From Orbilia blumenaviensis (lineage: Eukaryota; Ascomycota; Orbiliomycetes; Orbiliales; Orbiliaceae), in NCBI GenBank assembly GCA_036872755.1, contig JAVHNS010000003.1, forward strand, positions 1,736,001 to 1,800,000: a DNA stretch of 64,000 nucleotides, in the 5' to 3' direction. This document shows, piece by piece, positions 12,362 through 23,532 of the stretch (position 1 is its first letter; every line of letters starts with the position of its first letter). Both the position numbers and the translations under genes were made by a program. The notes under the pieces were generated by a model that did no database searches, was not told the DNA's origin, and was given only the letters and a program-made list of their open reading frames with translations.

Positions 12362-15300
12362 GCATATTTCCTTTCCAACGAAGCTACGATAACAATTGTT
12401 TTTTTTTGGTTTTTTTCCTTTTCTCTGCTTATCACGATATTGCTTTGCTTGCCCTTATGATACATTTATTGCACGAAAACTTTTGCTTTTGCTATACCCC
12501 GTTTTGTTCTTATGTGGCGTGCTTTTTCTTCACTTCTTTCCAGTCCAACTGGTTTATCTTAACACCGACTCTCATTCTGGTTTTGGATCTTGTATACCAA
12601 GCTGGGCCTGTAATATTTGTAACAATCAGGAATCCTGGCGGAACGGAATCGCGCACTTGTACATTTTTTCTCTCTTTCGCTCTTTGATTTTCTACTTCTC
12701 TGCTGATTCCGTTTTGTTTCTCTTCGATGCCTCACGGCCTATAACTTTTATTTCTTTTTTTCCTCGTTTCGACCAATGACGACTACGGTCTGCATTCAAT
12801 TCTGGCGTAATATAGGTCTTTTCTCTATGGGTTCGTTTCTGCGCGGCTTTTTTCATTTTCTATTTCTACTTTATGTCACGTTTACCTTCTTTTCTTTCAT
12901 CGCTCTTTACGCACGCCCTTTGAAACCAAAAATTTTAAGTTATGCATATGCACACAGTGTTATATGCCCGTTACGAACCCTCGTAATAACCTTCTTTCTG
13001 GTATATTGATCAGTAATATGTGTATGTGCCAGTGACCTAGTAACAAGGTATTTAGAGTTCAGAACATCATCTCCACAATCCGAGGCAGGGGATTCCGGCC
13101 GTTCCCCGCGAGTATTCTAGAAGCATTCAAATTAATCCCGAGCACCACGAGGCTTGCATAACGGCCCGAGACATACGCTGCCAGGCCCTTCCCTGCCCTC
13201 TTCGTCTCCAGACAGGCGGGGACGGGCGTCGTTGGGAGTGGTACGGCTGATGATTCGTTAGGTTTTTAAATTAGATGCGCATGCGGTGGCGTGGTGTGAT
13301 TACTGGAATTCGCTTGTGGGGGTTCCCGAGTGCGATTGGTCTTGCAATCTTGCGGGGTCCCGTGGAGTGTTCGAGGGTTTGGTTTGTGATATGTTACAAT
13401 TTTAAATAACTATTGGGAGTTAACAAGATTTCTAAGGTGATGGTTTAGTCTGGTCGACTGTGGAATTTGAGGATTGGGAAAAGCACTTAACTAACAGCCG
13501 TTGTGACATTCCCAGCAATCATTAAACCCATATGCATCTCCAAAAATGTTCCAATAACCCCGGACTCATTATAATTCCATTTGTATACCTACGTACTATT
13601 TAGGTTCAAATCGACTTATTAGAGGTACAATGTATTTGAGTATTGCTCTTTAGTCTGTTTTTACTATTTCATAAGATTGATTCCGGGTCTACTAGGCACA
13701 GATATCAGCTGGCAACAATTATCATCTAATTCGTGGGACTATACCAAATTTCAGAATGCAATCTTAATATTGAAGAGTATAAAGTTAGTAATCCGGCACT
13801 TCCCTGGACCCAATCCCATCTTCCGTCAGTAAACACTGAGTTTTATGGATATCTTCTATTAATAAGGATCCAAGGCTACTTCCCACTGCGTGGTCGATAG
13901 TTAGGTTGTATACCTCGCAACACACAGATATTTTACTGTTGGATTTCGCAATCTGGTAATTCGCCGAATTCGGGTAAGAGTCGATGAGTCTGTCCTACCT
14001 TGATCATTTGGAAGGCTGGTTGACCCTTTAAATGCGGCCGGATTGGGAGTAGGGGTCTATAATTTTTAGGCCTGTCATCGTTTATGACAGTAGACTAGCA
14101 TTCATGAGTTTACGCAAATGGGTTTCGGAGCGCAATTTACTTTGGTGAGGCCCGGGCAGGCATTCCCCAAGATGCGTGGTATATAATCTTGGCATGCCTT
14201 TTATTCATCAGGCTGTAATGGGCAAAGAACGTGCACTGAATTTAAATACTTGAGTCGGTTGTCCTTAAAATACTAAATGCCGAGTAGATACCTAGTTAAT
14301 TACACATATTGATACTTGTCTCGCAAACCGATCAATGCTATAAACCCTAATCTTCCCATGTTCCCCCCTGAGACACGAAATCGAGTAGAAGCCGATTGTG
14401 ACCATAAATTAATACAACAAATGAAAACATAGAGCAAGGTTGACAACTAAGGTAGCACATGTCCTAGGCATACTGCCTGTAGCATCTGGCATAATATACC
14501 TGCACGTTGGTAAGATATATCGGTGTGGTAATGTTGTGTTTTTTTTATCCCTGGTTGGGTGGTTGTAATTTATGTTAGGAAATTAGTCGTTTCCCTCCGT
14601 AGATGGTCTTAGATAGACATATATGGCTTATATGCAAATTAAAAGGTAATATATGTTGAACTATGAGCTCAAGGCACTAGGGAAGTGGTGGAGTTGTCAA
14701 CAAAGTCTTCTGAACATTCGGCATTATCAATGTTGTGAGACAGGAAGGATATCATTTCAAGATTGTATGTTGGTGAACTTAGTACAGGTATCAATGTTTC
14801 CCCTTTATTTTTTATTTTTATTAATGTAATAGCATATAAAATTTCCGCGATAAATCCAAAGTTCATATATATATCCCTGGATATTGGTTGTTCGACCCTG
14901 CATCACCACCCCGGAATCGAATCTGATAAGCCAGCACGAAAACCCCCATAAACTTCTAGGTTTCGTTCTATATACCGGGGAAATTTCTAGGGTTACAAGA
15001 AACCACCCGAGCCCCGTCATATAACGAGCTCGATCCATTGGGCCTAGCCGCCCGTTTTGTGATTGTCGTGTATGGCCTCGGCCGCGATGGCGAGGGCTAG
15101 TATATATAGGTGTATATGTTTTGTGTCAGGAAGGCTTTGGGGTACATGGCCATGGTATGTATCCCTGGTGGGTATGACTTGTATTTTCTCTCATTTTATA
15201 TAACGGTTGGTATCACTGGGCGATATGAGACAGATTTTGAGGCTAGTATAGAAGCTTACTATGTATTTTATGATGATTGTGACAGAACATAAGAATGCTA

Positions 15301-16126
15301 TCCTTGTCTATCCCATCTGACCCCTTCGTAGTATCAATTCGAGCGAGCCATTTTGGGACGCAGCCTATTCCGAGTGAATAGAAGTATTTTAGCTTTTCGC
15401 GGGCAATAGGCCGATGTAAAAAGATGTGATAAGAACCTACTACCAAACACACGAACCTGGTGCAACGACGCCATGAAGTTATATAGCCCGAGCTGGTCCC
15501 CATGCAGTTTTTTCTTAGACAACTTTTATGGATTTGAGTTTGAGACAGGTATGATATGTAGTTCTTTTGTCGACTGCCCTGCCGTTGGGGGTGAATTTGG
15601 AGCATATATATCGTACTGATGGATTGGCCGGGACTAAGATCTGGCGAGTATATTTTCATGTCATTTTCTGTGGGCTGTTATACGAAGAAGCTAGGGTGGT
15701 CGCTGGGTCGTAGAAATTGATGAAGAATTATTGAAAAGGAGATTTGAACTTCCTAGACAGACAAGGATTCAAATAAAAAAGGTTGACAGGATGAGGGAAG
15801 GTCAATTATCCTCATAGGCAGTATAAAGCGGGCAGGAGCGGGCGTATGAATGATGAATCGGCTAAAGATGAGATTTTGATATTACATTTGTGATACTACA
15901 GTGGAAACTTCCAACAAATTCCTCCTATGATATAGCCCTGATAGTGAGAACTCATGGGAGTGGGAGTATTTTGGCTGGATGTGATTCTAACTAACTTACT
16001 AGTTAACATTAGAATATTGGCATAGTTGGTCTAGAATAACCGATATTGAGTATTTGAAATCTCTATTTCCAACTTAATGCGAGGGCGCGCCAGCGATATA
16101 CTAATATGTTATTTCCCCGATTTCCA
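12362..16126. other. gene-poor, AT-leaning region
   Basis: 12362-12800 is T-rich and probably holds the 3' end and terminator of the kinase gene. From 13000 to 16126 I find only short open frames with no recognisable protein. A minus-strand piece at 14669-14800 ending in a Ser/Asp/Val-rich tail could be a terminal exon, but no upstream exon could be joined. Nothing else is supported. Confidence 0.45.
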
Positions 16127-16722
16127 TCATACAGTCGCCAAATCAGATCCCGGCTCTGATAAGGCTCTCCAAATCATAGCAGCAAGGGCGAAAGCCAACC
16201 CTGTAGTGATTATATTACTGATCTGAAAGTTTGAAGCCCCTGTCTGCGTTAGATTTGCCGGGCTTGGGCGGTTGTTCTGAAGCTCAAGGACACGGATGCT
16301 AAGTAGAGCATTGCTTTTATACACAACAGACACGTGTTAGCATTTTAGTTTATGACTATATAGTGGGAGTGATATATATGCCTTTGTTTCAAGATTCTCA
16401 GTTCTTCCTCGATATTTTGACTAGGCTGGGGCGAAACTAGAGGCGGGGGGTTGTTTACGCGGGCGACTAGCGTAGCATTACTGTTCGTATGTCAGCGGCT
16501 AACGGTTGGCTCGAGTGATATTGAACCAATTATTGTTACATATATGTACCTTGCTTGCAAAATTCCCACTTCCCGTTCGAGGTTGTAGAGCACTCCTGCT
16601 AGCGCTGAGATTAACCCTATGGGGACAGATAAGAGCGGACTTTCTTCTAGTTTTACGCGGTGCTCTCGTTTGAGGGCCTCGAGCCTGTGGATAAAATCGC
16701 CGACTGTTTCTCTCTCGGCCAT
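16127..16722 (-). CDS. small tail-anchored coiled-coil protein, hypothetical
   Basis: Three exons join in phase: 16550-16722, 16382-16480, 16127-16313, giving 152 residues. The ATG has an excellent context (CACCATGG). The protein has an amphipathic N-terminal helix (VGDFIHRLEALKREH), a short hydrophobic stretch (LSVPIGLISALAGVLYNLE) and a Pro-rich linker. A second heptad-like helix (NIEEELRILKQS, then ALLSIRVLELQNN) spans the second splice junction. It ends in a hydrophobic segment with IITTGLAFALAAMIW near the C-terminus, which suggests a tail anchor. The second intron would need a GC donor (AAAG then GCATAT) with an ordinary AG acceptor; retaining it gives a stop. Function unknown. Confidence 0.6.
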
Positions 16723-16917
16723 GGTGTTGAGTGCGGCAGCACTACTGCTTGTTATGGATCGATGTTAGAGTTTGGCAATTTAAATATTTGGAAGTTTTTG
16801 TTGTTTAACGCCGTTGACGAGGCTGTAAGTGTTATAGGTATTTTATGAGGGCTTGGTTAGTCTTGAAAAGAAGGAGGAGATGTTTTGAATTTTAATAAGG
16901 AGGGACCTAAATATCAA

Positions 16918-17112
16918 TTAATGGATTTTTGCTTTTCTAAATATACTTCGTAGCTGTAGTGGCAATTGCGGGATCAATAGTGAGGCTGAAATATCAGGTG
17001 GATGCTTAGATACGTATCCAAAGCTGATAGCCTTATCAAACCGACTACGACTAACACACGGCGTGAGAAACCTATCGCGACCGCTACAAAGCTTCTGCAG
17101 CTGGTCATACAT
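16918..17112 (-). CDS. 64-codon open frame, doubtful
   Basis: An ATG at 17112 opens 64 codons starting MYDQLQKLCSGRDRF and ending in a basic KAKIH tail. An upstream in-frame TAG limits it to this start unless it is an exon. It sits between the small tail-anchored protein gene and the 17.3 kb fragment. No domain is recognisable. Confidence 0.2.
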   Translation of the reverse strand: MYDQLQKLCSGRDRFLTPCVSRSRFDKAISFGYVSKHPPDISASLLIPQLPLQLRSIFRKAKIH

Positions 17113-17341
17113 GATATTGGTACTCTATTAGTACCTTAGATGGCAATTTGTACGCACTCATAGATGGCGCAACTACTTAGTATATGATTATATAGCGAGA
17201 ATTTTTATGGGCCAAGAAGTAAATTTGTAGGCAAGAGCAACAAGATTTAAATTAGTCGCGGTATTATGTTGTAGTATACATAGAATACCTAGGACTAGCA
17301 ATGGCTGCTTCTCCGTTTGATACTGATCACACTAAAAGGAA

Positions 17342-17990
17342 TTACAAAAAATCAGACGGAACTCCGAGATATTCTGCGATAGCACTTCGCTTCTCGGTTA
17401 CGGTGTCTTCTGAGCTGATCGGGATCCCTAGGACTCTGCACGCGGCGTCACATTCCCTAACTAAATTGTGAATCGATGTTGGTCAAAATGTTAGTTACAC
17501 GGAATTGGCTAATAGAAGGGGTAGTTTCTAGTCTGGAAAGTTCTTACCATCAAACATCCTCAACTCTTTCCCAGTATTCGGTAAATGCTGACGGTCACCT
17601 GGTGATATTGGAATTGGTGGGAAATGGAGCTGTTGTGTTGCTAGTTCCAGGCGATTGTTATATAATTTAGTTGGAAGAAGGAGTTTACTATGGGCATTGG
17701 ACAGGAGTTAGTTAGCACCTCAATCGATTCAAAAGTGAGCTGAGTAGTAGTAAATTTATTGGTATTTGTATCCCAATAAATAGCTGTACCAGGTGGTTAG
17801 CATAGAGAGCGGGCCTTTGCATTGGTATTGCATACAGTTCTTTAATTTGAGCTTGTAGGCTTTCGATTAACGCAAATATTGACTGGTGTTCTATGTAAAA
17901 GTTGGTAGGCATACTGAAAGATGTTCGTGCCAGGGAGTAGTTATATTCGAGGAGCACGGGTATCGAACTAGTGAGTGTTCTGGTTCTATG
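17342..17990 (-). CDS. hypothetical gene, two secure 3' exons, 5' end unresolved
   Basis: Two exons join well. 17548-17687 reads KLLLPTKLYNNRLELATQQ and continues to KELRMFD. 17342-17460 reads VRECDAACRVLGIPISSED and ends YLGVPSDFL before TAA. The 87-base intron has GTAAGA, a CTAAC branch site and TTTAG. Upstream, 17700-17990 contains coding-like frames (for example ALIESLQAQIKELYAIP) and several donor and acceptor-like sites. The joins I tried either break phase or need introns of only 24-31 bases, so the 5' part may be degenerate or mis-modelled. No domain is recognised. The start was not found. Confidence 0.4.
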
Positions 17991-18270
17991 AGGTTTATTG
18001 TAAGATTCTGTTTAAGTGGTTGGAATTGGGCCTTTCCTTGATGACTTTGATATCGATCCGAGAGCAACGATCTGCCAATTTATACAAGTTGGATCATGTC
18101 CCGCTATATATGGAGAATCTAGACTTGTTTGAGAAATATTGATAGAGCTAATGTCCTAATTTAAATTTACTTTTATATAAGATTGATAATATTTCCTACG
18201 GGTGCCTACGTAGACGGATACCGGCTACATAGTAATCATTACCATTTACGCGTAGTACGATAGAATTATA

Positions 18271-18624
18271 TCATCTTTCATAAGAAATTAGTAAGTATGG
18301 GTCTTTTAAAATTCTATGGGCGGCATGAAGAAGCCTCGTATTGGCATACGCAAGGGCGGCACATCGATATCGGCAAGTTAAAATGTCGTCGTCAACTAAC
18401 ATGGCAAAATCCCTTTATCCTTTGATGTACAGGCTGGCAAGTTCTAGGTACAGGGGTCTTCGATTATCTGCAGGTGGCTTTCTCACAAGAAATGTTGGAA
18501 TATTTGATTTCAACACATATATTCGGGTACCCATGTTAGTCTCGTGCGCCCCTAGTCTCATAACCGTGTGCTCTAGTTTTGTATCTAGTGGCCAAAGGTT
18601 GGCAGAACCAAGGGGTTGTGCGCT
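18271..18624 (-). pseudogene. open frame interrupted by one TAA; probable gene remnant
   Basis: After an acceptor-like TTAG, the frame runs 69 codons from 18624 (SAQPLGSANLWPLD at the start, YLELASLYIKG at the end). It then meets TAA at 18415-18417 and stays open for 47 more codons in the same frame (RDFAMLVDDDILTCRYR through ALAYANTRLLHAAHRILKD) to TGA at 18271-18273. The TAA could derive from CAA by one C-to-T change in a CpA context, the kind favoured by RIP. No domain is recognised and no ATG is visible upstream. Confidence 0.4.
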
Positions 18625-18853
18625 CTAACGGCACTATAGTACGTTAAGTTGGAGTTGAAAAATATTGAAACTGGGTTTCCTGTTCATGTAGCATTATAGC
18701 TACACAAAAGGCTCCTAGGACGCCATGTCGGTTAAAAGAACACTTAATCTCTGGTAAATAGGGCAAACAGTCAAACCAAACGAATCTAACAACGAATGTG
18801 GACATCCCTTAAGAATCATGACACAAAATCACACCTGCAACAAGGCTGACGTG
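18625..18853. other. 3' flank of AIP1
   Basis: A short AT-leaning spacer between the broken frame and the AIP1 stop codon. It probably contains the AIP1 cleavage and polyadenylation site. I see no gene in it. Confidence 0.5.
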
Positions 18854-20996
18854 TTATGGCGCAGTAACAGCCCAAACTTTCACACAGCCATCCGCTCCAG
18901 CGCTTACAACTGTAGAATCGTCTATCCATTCGACCGCATTGCAACCTTCTTTGTGGGCTCCCAGAGCCTTCACGTTCTTCGCGTAATTCCCTGCGCTATA
19001 GACAATGACATTTGTATCCAAGCTTCCACTGACAACGTGCGTTCCAGCTTTATTCCACGCAATGGACTTAACTCGCCCAGTGTGGAAAGCCCATCTAGTT
19101 GTCTTAATTTCACCGGTGCTGGCATCGTAGAGAACAATCTTACCAGAACTATCACCCGCTGCTAAAAGCGCAGAGTTCGGGGCAAATGACAGTGCGGATA
19201 TAGAGGCCCTGCTTGATTTTAGAATCGAGGACGGCGATGCTGGGACATCATCATCGGACTTGGAGAGCTGATAAATATAGATATTGTTGTTCTCAGCACC
19301 GACAGCGAGAATATTTGTAGAAGGGGAATATGAGACGCTCGTGGGAGTATAGTCCTTGATTGGTGTGGAGGTAACCTTCTTGCCATTCTTGAAAACTCCA
19401 ATCTCGGCAAGTGTAGCAACAAAAACGGCGGATTTGTCAGATGCATAAGCCATACCGCGGGGCTGGCCATCGGTATTGATAATCGAACCACTAAAGGAGA
19501 TATGTTAGCACAATGCAGTTTGGTAAGTATGAATAAAAGTCTTACGTGAAGTCTCTGACACCGGTATCGATGGTACGAAGGGTGTCATCCATGGCGATGG
19601 AGTACATCCTCCCCTCATCCGCAGCAAAGTTGGTGACCTGGTTGGTGTGCGTTTGGCTTTCTGGGACATATGCTGTGCCAGATGCAAGGTCCCATGAACA
19701 AACTCTACCTTCATAACTTCCAGTCCAGATTGTTTTCCCGTTTGGCTCAACACCAAGACCAGTGATACTCCTCTGGTGGCCGGAAACAACCTTCACTTGA
19801 TTGTCAGCCCTTTCGTCAAGATAATTGAGGTCGCCGCTATTCGAGATGGAAATGATGAGACCATCCGACCTATTCGGCCACACAACGCCTGTCTGTTGGT
19901 CGAGAATAGAACCCGCGTCTCCAAATGACCACGACTTGAGAACCTTCTGTGCCTCGAGGTCCCATATTTTCACGGTTCGGTCCGCGCTCGCAGTCACAAA
20001 TCGTTTGGCGTCCGAGTTCCATGATATCCCATAGATACCGCCTGTGTGTCCCTTGTCTGATTCCTTGATTTCAGAGACAAGTTCACCGGTCTTTCCGTCC
20101 CAGAGGAAAATCTTCTTATCCGAGCCGACACTCACGAGGTGATTGCCGTCAGGGGAAAATGCAAGCCCTTGGACGAAGTTAGTGTGCTGACCCCGCTGGA
20201 CGTTATTGAATTTGAATGGGGGGCCGTGGTAGAAGACTATGCTATTATCGTCGCCACCGGTAGCTGCCCTATATGGCCGGGTTGGTTTAATTGAAACAGT
20301 GTTGACGACATTAGAATGCCCTGAGATTTCGCCAATCGAGTTTCCTGTACTATTTCGTAAGGTCAACGCCAGTAATTGTAATTCTAGGGCATGGAGGAAC
20401 ATACTCCCAGGTCATGCAGTGGCCGTATCTTTCTTTTCCATCTCCGACAGATATAATACGTTTAGACTCGCTATCCCACGCAATATCATTAATCCTTCCA
20501 TTGATAATGGGGAATTCCCCCTTGGTGATCAATTCTTCGCCGACACAATCCCAGACTCGTACCATACCAGCCGCATCTCCCGATGCAACATAGTATCCTG
20601 ACGGTGCAAATCTAGCGACTGTGGTATTGGCCGTGTGGCCTGTGTACTGAATCGAGTCGGCCGGGGTGTCTATATCACGCAGGAATACAGATTTGTTGGA
20701 CTATTACGAGAGCTTTGCTTAGCCTGGGGCATGTGATATCAAAACGATTGTAATTTTGAGGAAAATACACTAGGTTTCATTCATACAGCATATGCAATTT
20801 TCGTGCCATTTGGGTTTGAGCTTAGGTGGGTTGGTTGCCCTCGGGCAGTGGTGGGGTTTGAAGCCCATATGGATTCTATTCGTATGACAAAACATAAGCT
20901 TTGGCGCAGCCAGCTTTACAACCGGCAACCAGCCACTATTTTGGGGCGATCGCGAGGCGAAAGGGTTTAAGGCGACATACGGCGCTTGATAGACAT
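18854..20996 (-). CDS. aip1: actin-interacting protein 1 (WD40)
   Basis: Five exons close in phase: 20981-20996, 20787-20875, 20405-20700, 19546-20349, 18854-19490. They give 613 residues, the usual AIP1 length. The protein is built from WD40 repeats; examples are SGHSNVVNTVSIKP, GLAFSPDGNHLVSVGSD, GISWNSDAKRFVTASADRT and AVEWIDDSTVVSAGADG. The family folds into two seven-bladed propellers that work with cofilin to sever and disassemble actin filaments at cortical patches. The N-terminus is encoded by a 16-base first exon (MSIKR) followed by SIWASNPTTARGQPT. Start choice rests on the GTATGT donor just after it and on phase. Introns are 55-105 bases. Confidence 0.93.
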
Positions 20997-21698
20997 ATCG
21001 TAGGATGCAGTTGCAGTTGGTGTGTGTATGATGGTCTTAATTGGAGCTAAGTATTGAGGGTCGGTGGTGGGGTTTGAGGGGTAGGGAGAGGCCCAGGCAA
21101 TGGCCGCGTTTTGGGATCGGTGTTGGTTGGGAAGCTGTCTACCCGTTTGGGCTCCATCTGTCATGCTTCCTGGTCAATATTTGTTGTATTTTTGTACCAC
21201 AACGCGTTTCTATGTGTGGTGAGGGTAAGAGTGCACTAATATGGGCTAGTGAGAGTGTTATATGGCCCCAGATCCTCCTCTCATTTTGGTTCCGTCAGAT
21301 AAGAAACATCCCCCCCTCCCCCAAATTCAAAAATTTTAAAAGGCTATACATATGTAACAATATGCAACATTTTATTCCTGTATGTGGTCGTAGTCCATGT
21401 TATGCCCTTCGAAGAGGTTGTGCAACTTTCCTTCGGCCCAGTCTTGCTGAGGAATAGAAATAGATAGTGGACAAGTTTGTATTAATTGTAGCACCCTTTC
21501 TTCTCCTAGGTATATATATGCGTGCTTCGAGCTCTCGATGAAACCATTTAATTTTAACCGCTTACTCTCGGCCTTAAGTATCTATAACCAACACCTTTTG
21601 ATAATAATTAAGCCCCATCCTCCACTTGAGACGCACTTCTATCATCATTAACTCCTAAATATTTTTCTAAGCCTCTAGATTTTAAATTCAGGGCGGTT
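20997..21698. promoter_or_regulatory. shared upstream region of aip1 (-) and a secreted-protein gene (+)
   Basis: About 700 bases between divergent starts. A TATA-like GTATATATATG at 21511-21521 lies some 180 bases upstream of the secreted-protein ATG. A C-rich run occurs at 21310-21320. No further gene is supported. Confidence 0.45.
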
Positions 21699-22703
21699 AT
21701 GGGGATAATGCGAAGTTCCGGGTTACTCCTTGTTTTTGCTTCCCAGCTACTGGCTCCAGGGCAAGCTCTCGCAATAGCTGCGCCGGAGGGTATGCTTGAC
21801 CGTATGCATTATGGTATTGGGATCCGCGATATCCTTGATCATGTCTATGGAAAACAACCTCTCCAAAAACGTTCAGACGGGGAGGTAATACCTACCTGTC
21901 GCCTCGGAGGTGAAGCACACTATGAAAAAAATGGCACCTTAATGGCATGTAGCTACGACACGTCGCCGGAAAATTACAACAAAGCCATCAGAGCTATTCA
22001 CGCCAGGCTCACCCGTCGATCCCTTGACACAGAGCCACCTGTCTATTATTCCAAACGTGCTCCTAAGGATAACGGCAAGTCTTGGAAGGGGATGGACGAT
22101 GAATATAAGATTAATGGTGGCGGGCGTTATGATTTGCCAGACAATTACAATACTATCCCAGCACCCGGTATCATTCCCAGACCCGATTACGTGATTGGTG
22201 ATGCGCAGGGACTAGGAACGGAGCCTACCCTAGACAACGACGGTAAACCAATCACTACCCTACCACCCGGTTGGACCTTAGAAGGCGCCCGACAAGAGTG
22301 CCATGAATCCGGAACTTGGGCGAAGTTGACGGAAATGAGTAAAATCCGAGGTCCCTGGTGCCGAATTTTGCACGAGGCCCGTAACGTAGCTGTCATTAGA
22401 CACATCAGTTTTCTTAAAGCCAGCGCCGATCCCACTCTCCCAGGCAAACTCCTTAGAGATTCTGCCGGGCGCCCCATGAGTATTAATACGGAATACTTTG
22501 CTGGAGGATTATACCCAGGGGAAAATGACGTATACGCACTTTGTATTATAGGGACAATGGAGCTACGGAATGGACCGTGCCATGGACAAAACGATGATAC
22601 CCGGGGCGGCTGGCAGGGTATTGTTAGGGAGGGAGATAATATGGAGGCTGAGCGAAGCGTAACGTTTGGATGGGATCCTAATACTGGACCAAAATGCTGC
22701 TAA
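21699..22703 (+). CDS. secreted cysteine-containing protein, hypothetical
   Basis: A single exon of 334 residues. The N-terminus is a clear signal peptide (hydrophobic LLLVFASQLLAPGQALA, cleavage near residue 25). Three dibasic sites follow in the first 130 residues (LQKRSDG, LTRRSLD, YSKRAPK), typical of Kex2 processing of a propeptide. The remainder is rich in Gly, Pro and Asp and has eight cysteines, ending in a terminal CC pair, so it could carry four disulfides. A second in-frame ATG three codons in (21708) is an alternative start. No family is recognised. A secreted effector-like or cell-wall role is only a possibility. Confidence 0.8.
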   Translation: MGIMRSSGLLLVFASQLLAPGQALAIAAPEGMLDRMHYGIGIRDILDHVYGKQPLQKRSDGEVIPTCRLGGEAHYEKNGTLMACSYDTSPENYNKAIRAIHARLTRRSLDTEPPVYYSKRAPKDNGKSWKGMDDEYKINGGGRYDLPDNYNTIPAPGIIPRPDYVIGDAQGLGTEPTLDNDGKPITTLPPGWTLEGARQECHESGTWAKLTEMSKIRGPWCRILHEARNVAVIRHISFLKASADPTLPGKLLRDSAGRPMSINTEYFAGGLYPGENDVYALCIIGTMELRNGPCHGQNDDTRGGWQGIVREGDNMEAERSVTFGWDPNTGPKCC

Positions 22704-23532
22704 AACTACCTCGAGTGTTTTCGAATTTTGTATATTACTCCGTCTTGCGAATTCACATAAGACGCTATAGCACTAGCTTTAGACGTACGTCACCAGGCCT
22801 TTTGTCTAACTGAGGTTTGCCTTTATGGAAATTGTGTGCGTACTGGAATCTAACTGAATTGTGGGCGACAGTCGTCCTATTAATCTATTAAATGTAGGTA
22901 ATTAAAAACAAAATCAAGACGCCACCAGGATGTAAATGCTAGCATCATATCCCTGGCTACGAGACTGGGTATCGGTATACAAGTATTTAACTAGTAAAAC
23001 ACCACATCCTTCTGTGTTGTGTGATCTAGGACTTGGAAGGTACCTATCTATTACGTTGGTCTTGTCGCACACCGTGGCTCCCGGTTAACGCGCGTTTCCT
23101 ACCCCTACATACATATCCGACGAAGCTTGTAAGCTTATAGGGGGGAAAACAAAGTAAAAAATACAACCTCATCATGAATAGGGTAGTGGTTCGGCGAGCG
23201 GTACTTACCATGTCCCGTGCCGCTAGTTTTTAAATTAGTGTCGCGATCGGTGCAACTTGTAGTTTGTAACGTGCAATGCTCACGCATCATACCAGGCACC
23301 ATATGAGCTCATTACTACCTAAAAGCCGGCGAGATCATAACCCCGCTTACACACCAAAAACCGAACCTCCAATCTTTTTTCGGAGCCGTTGGGGTATCGA
23401 AAAGTAAATGTAAAGTTTTTGACATAATTAACCGTGTACCTTATCAATTGGGGGTCCACGAAATTCGGAAACATAAGTCAACATTACGAAGCCTTCGGAG
23501 GTTCATCTAGCCAACTACTAGCTTCAGATAAA
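22704..23532. other. intergenic region
   Basis: This holds the 3' flank of the secreted-protein gene and the upstream region of the mitochondrial coiled-coil gene. It has only short open frames and no recognisable RNA gene or repeat. Confidence 0.45.

Noticed and set aside
15243..15659. 138-codon minus-strand frame in the gene-poor block
   Set aside because: No motif, no splice support and mixed composition. It is consistent with chance.
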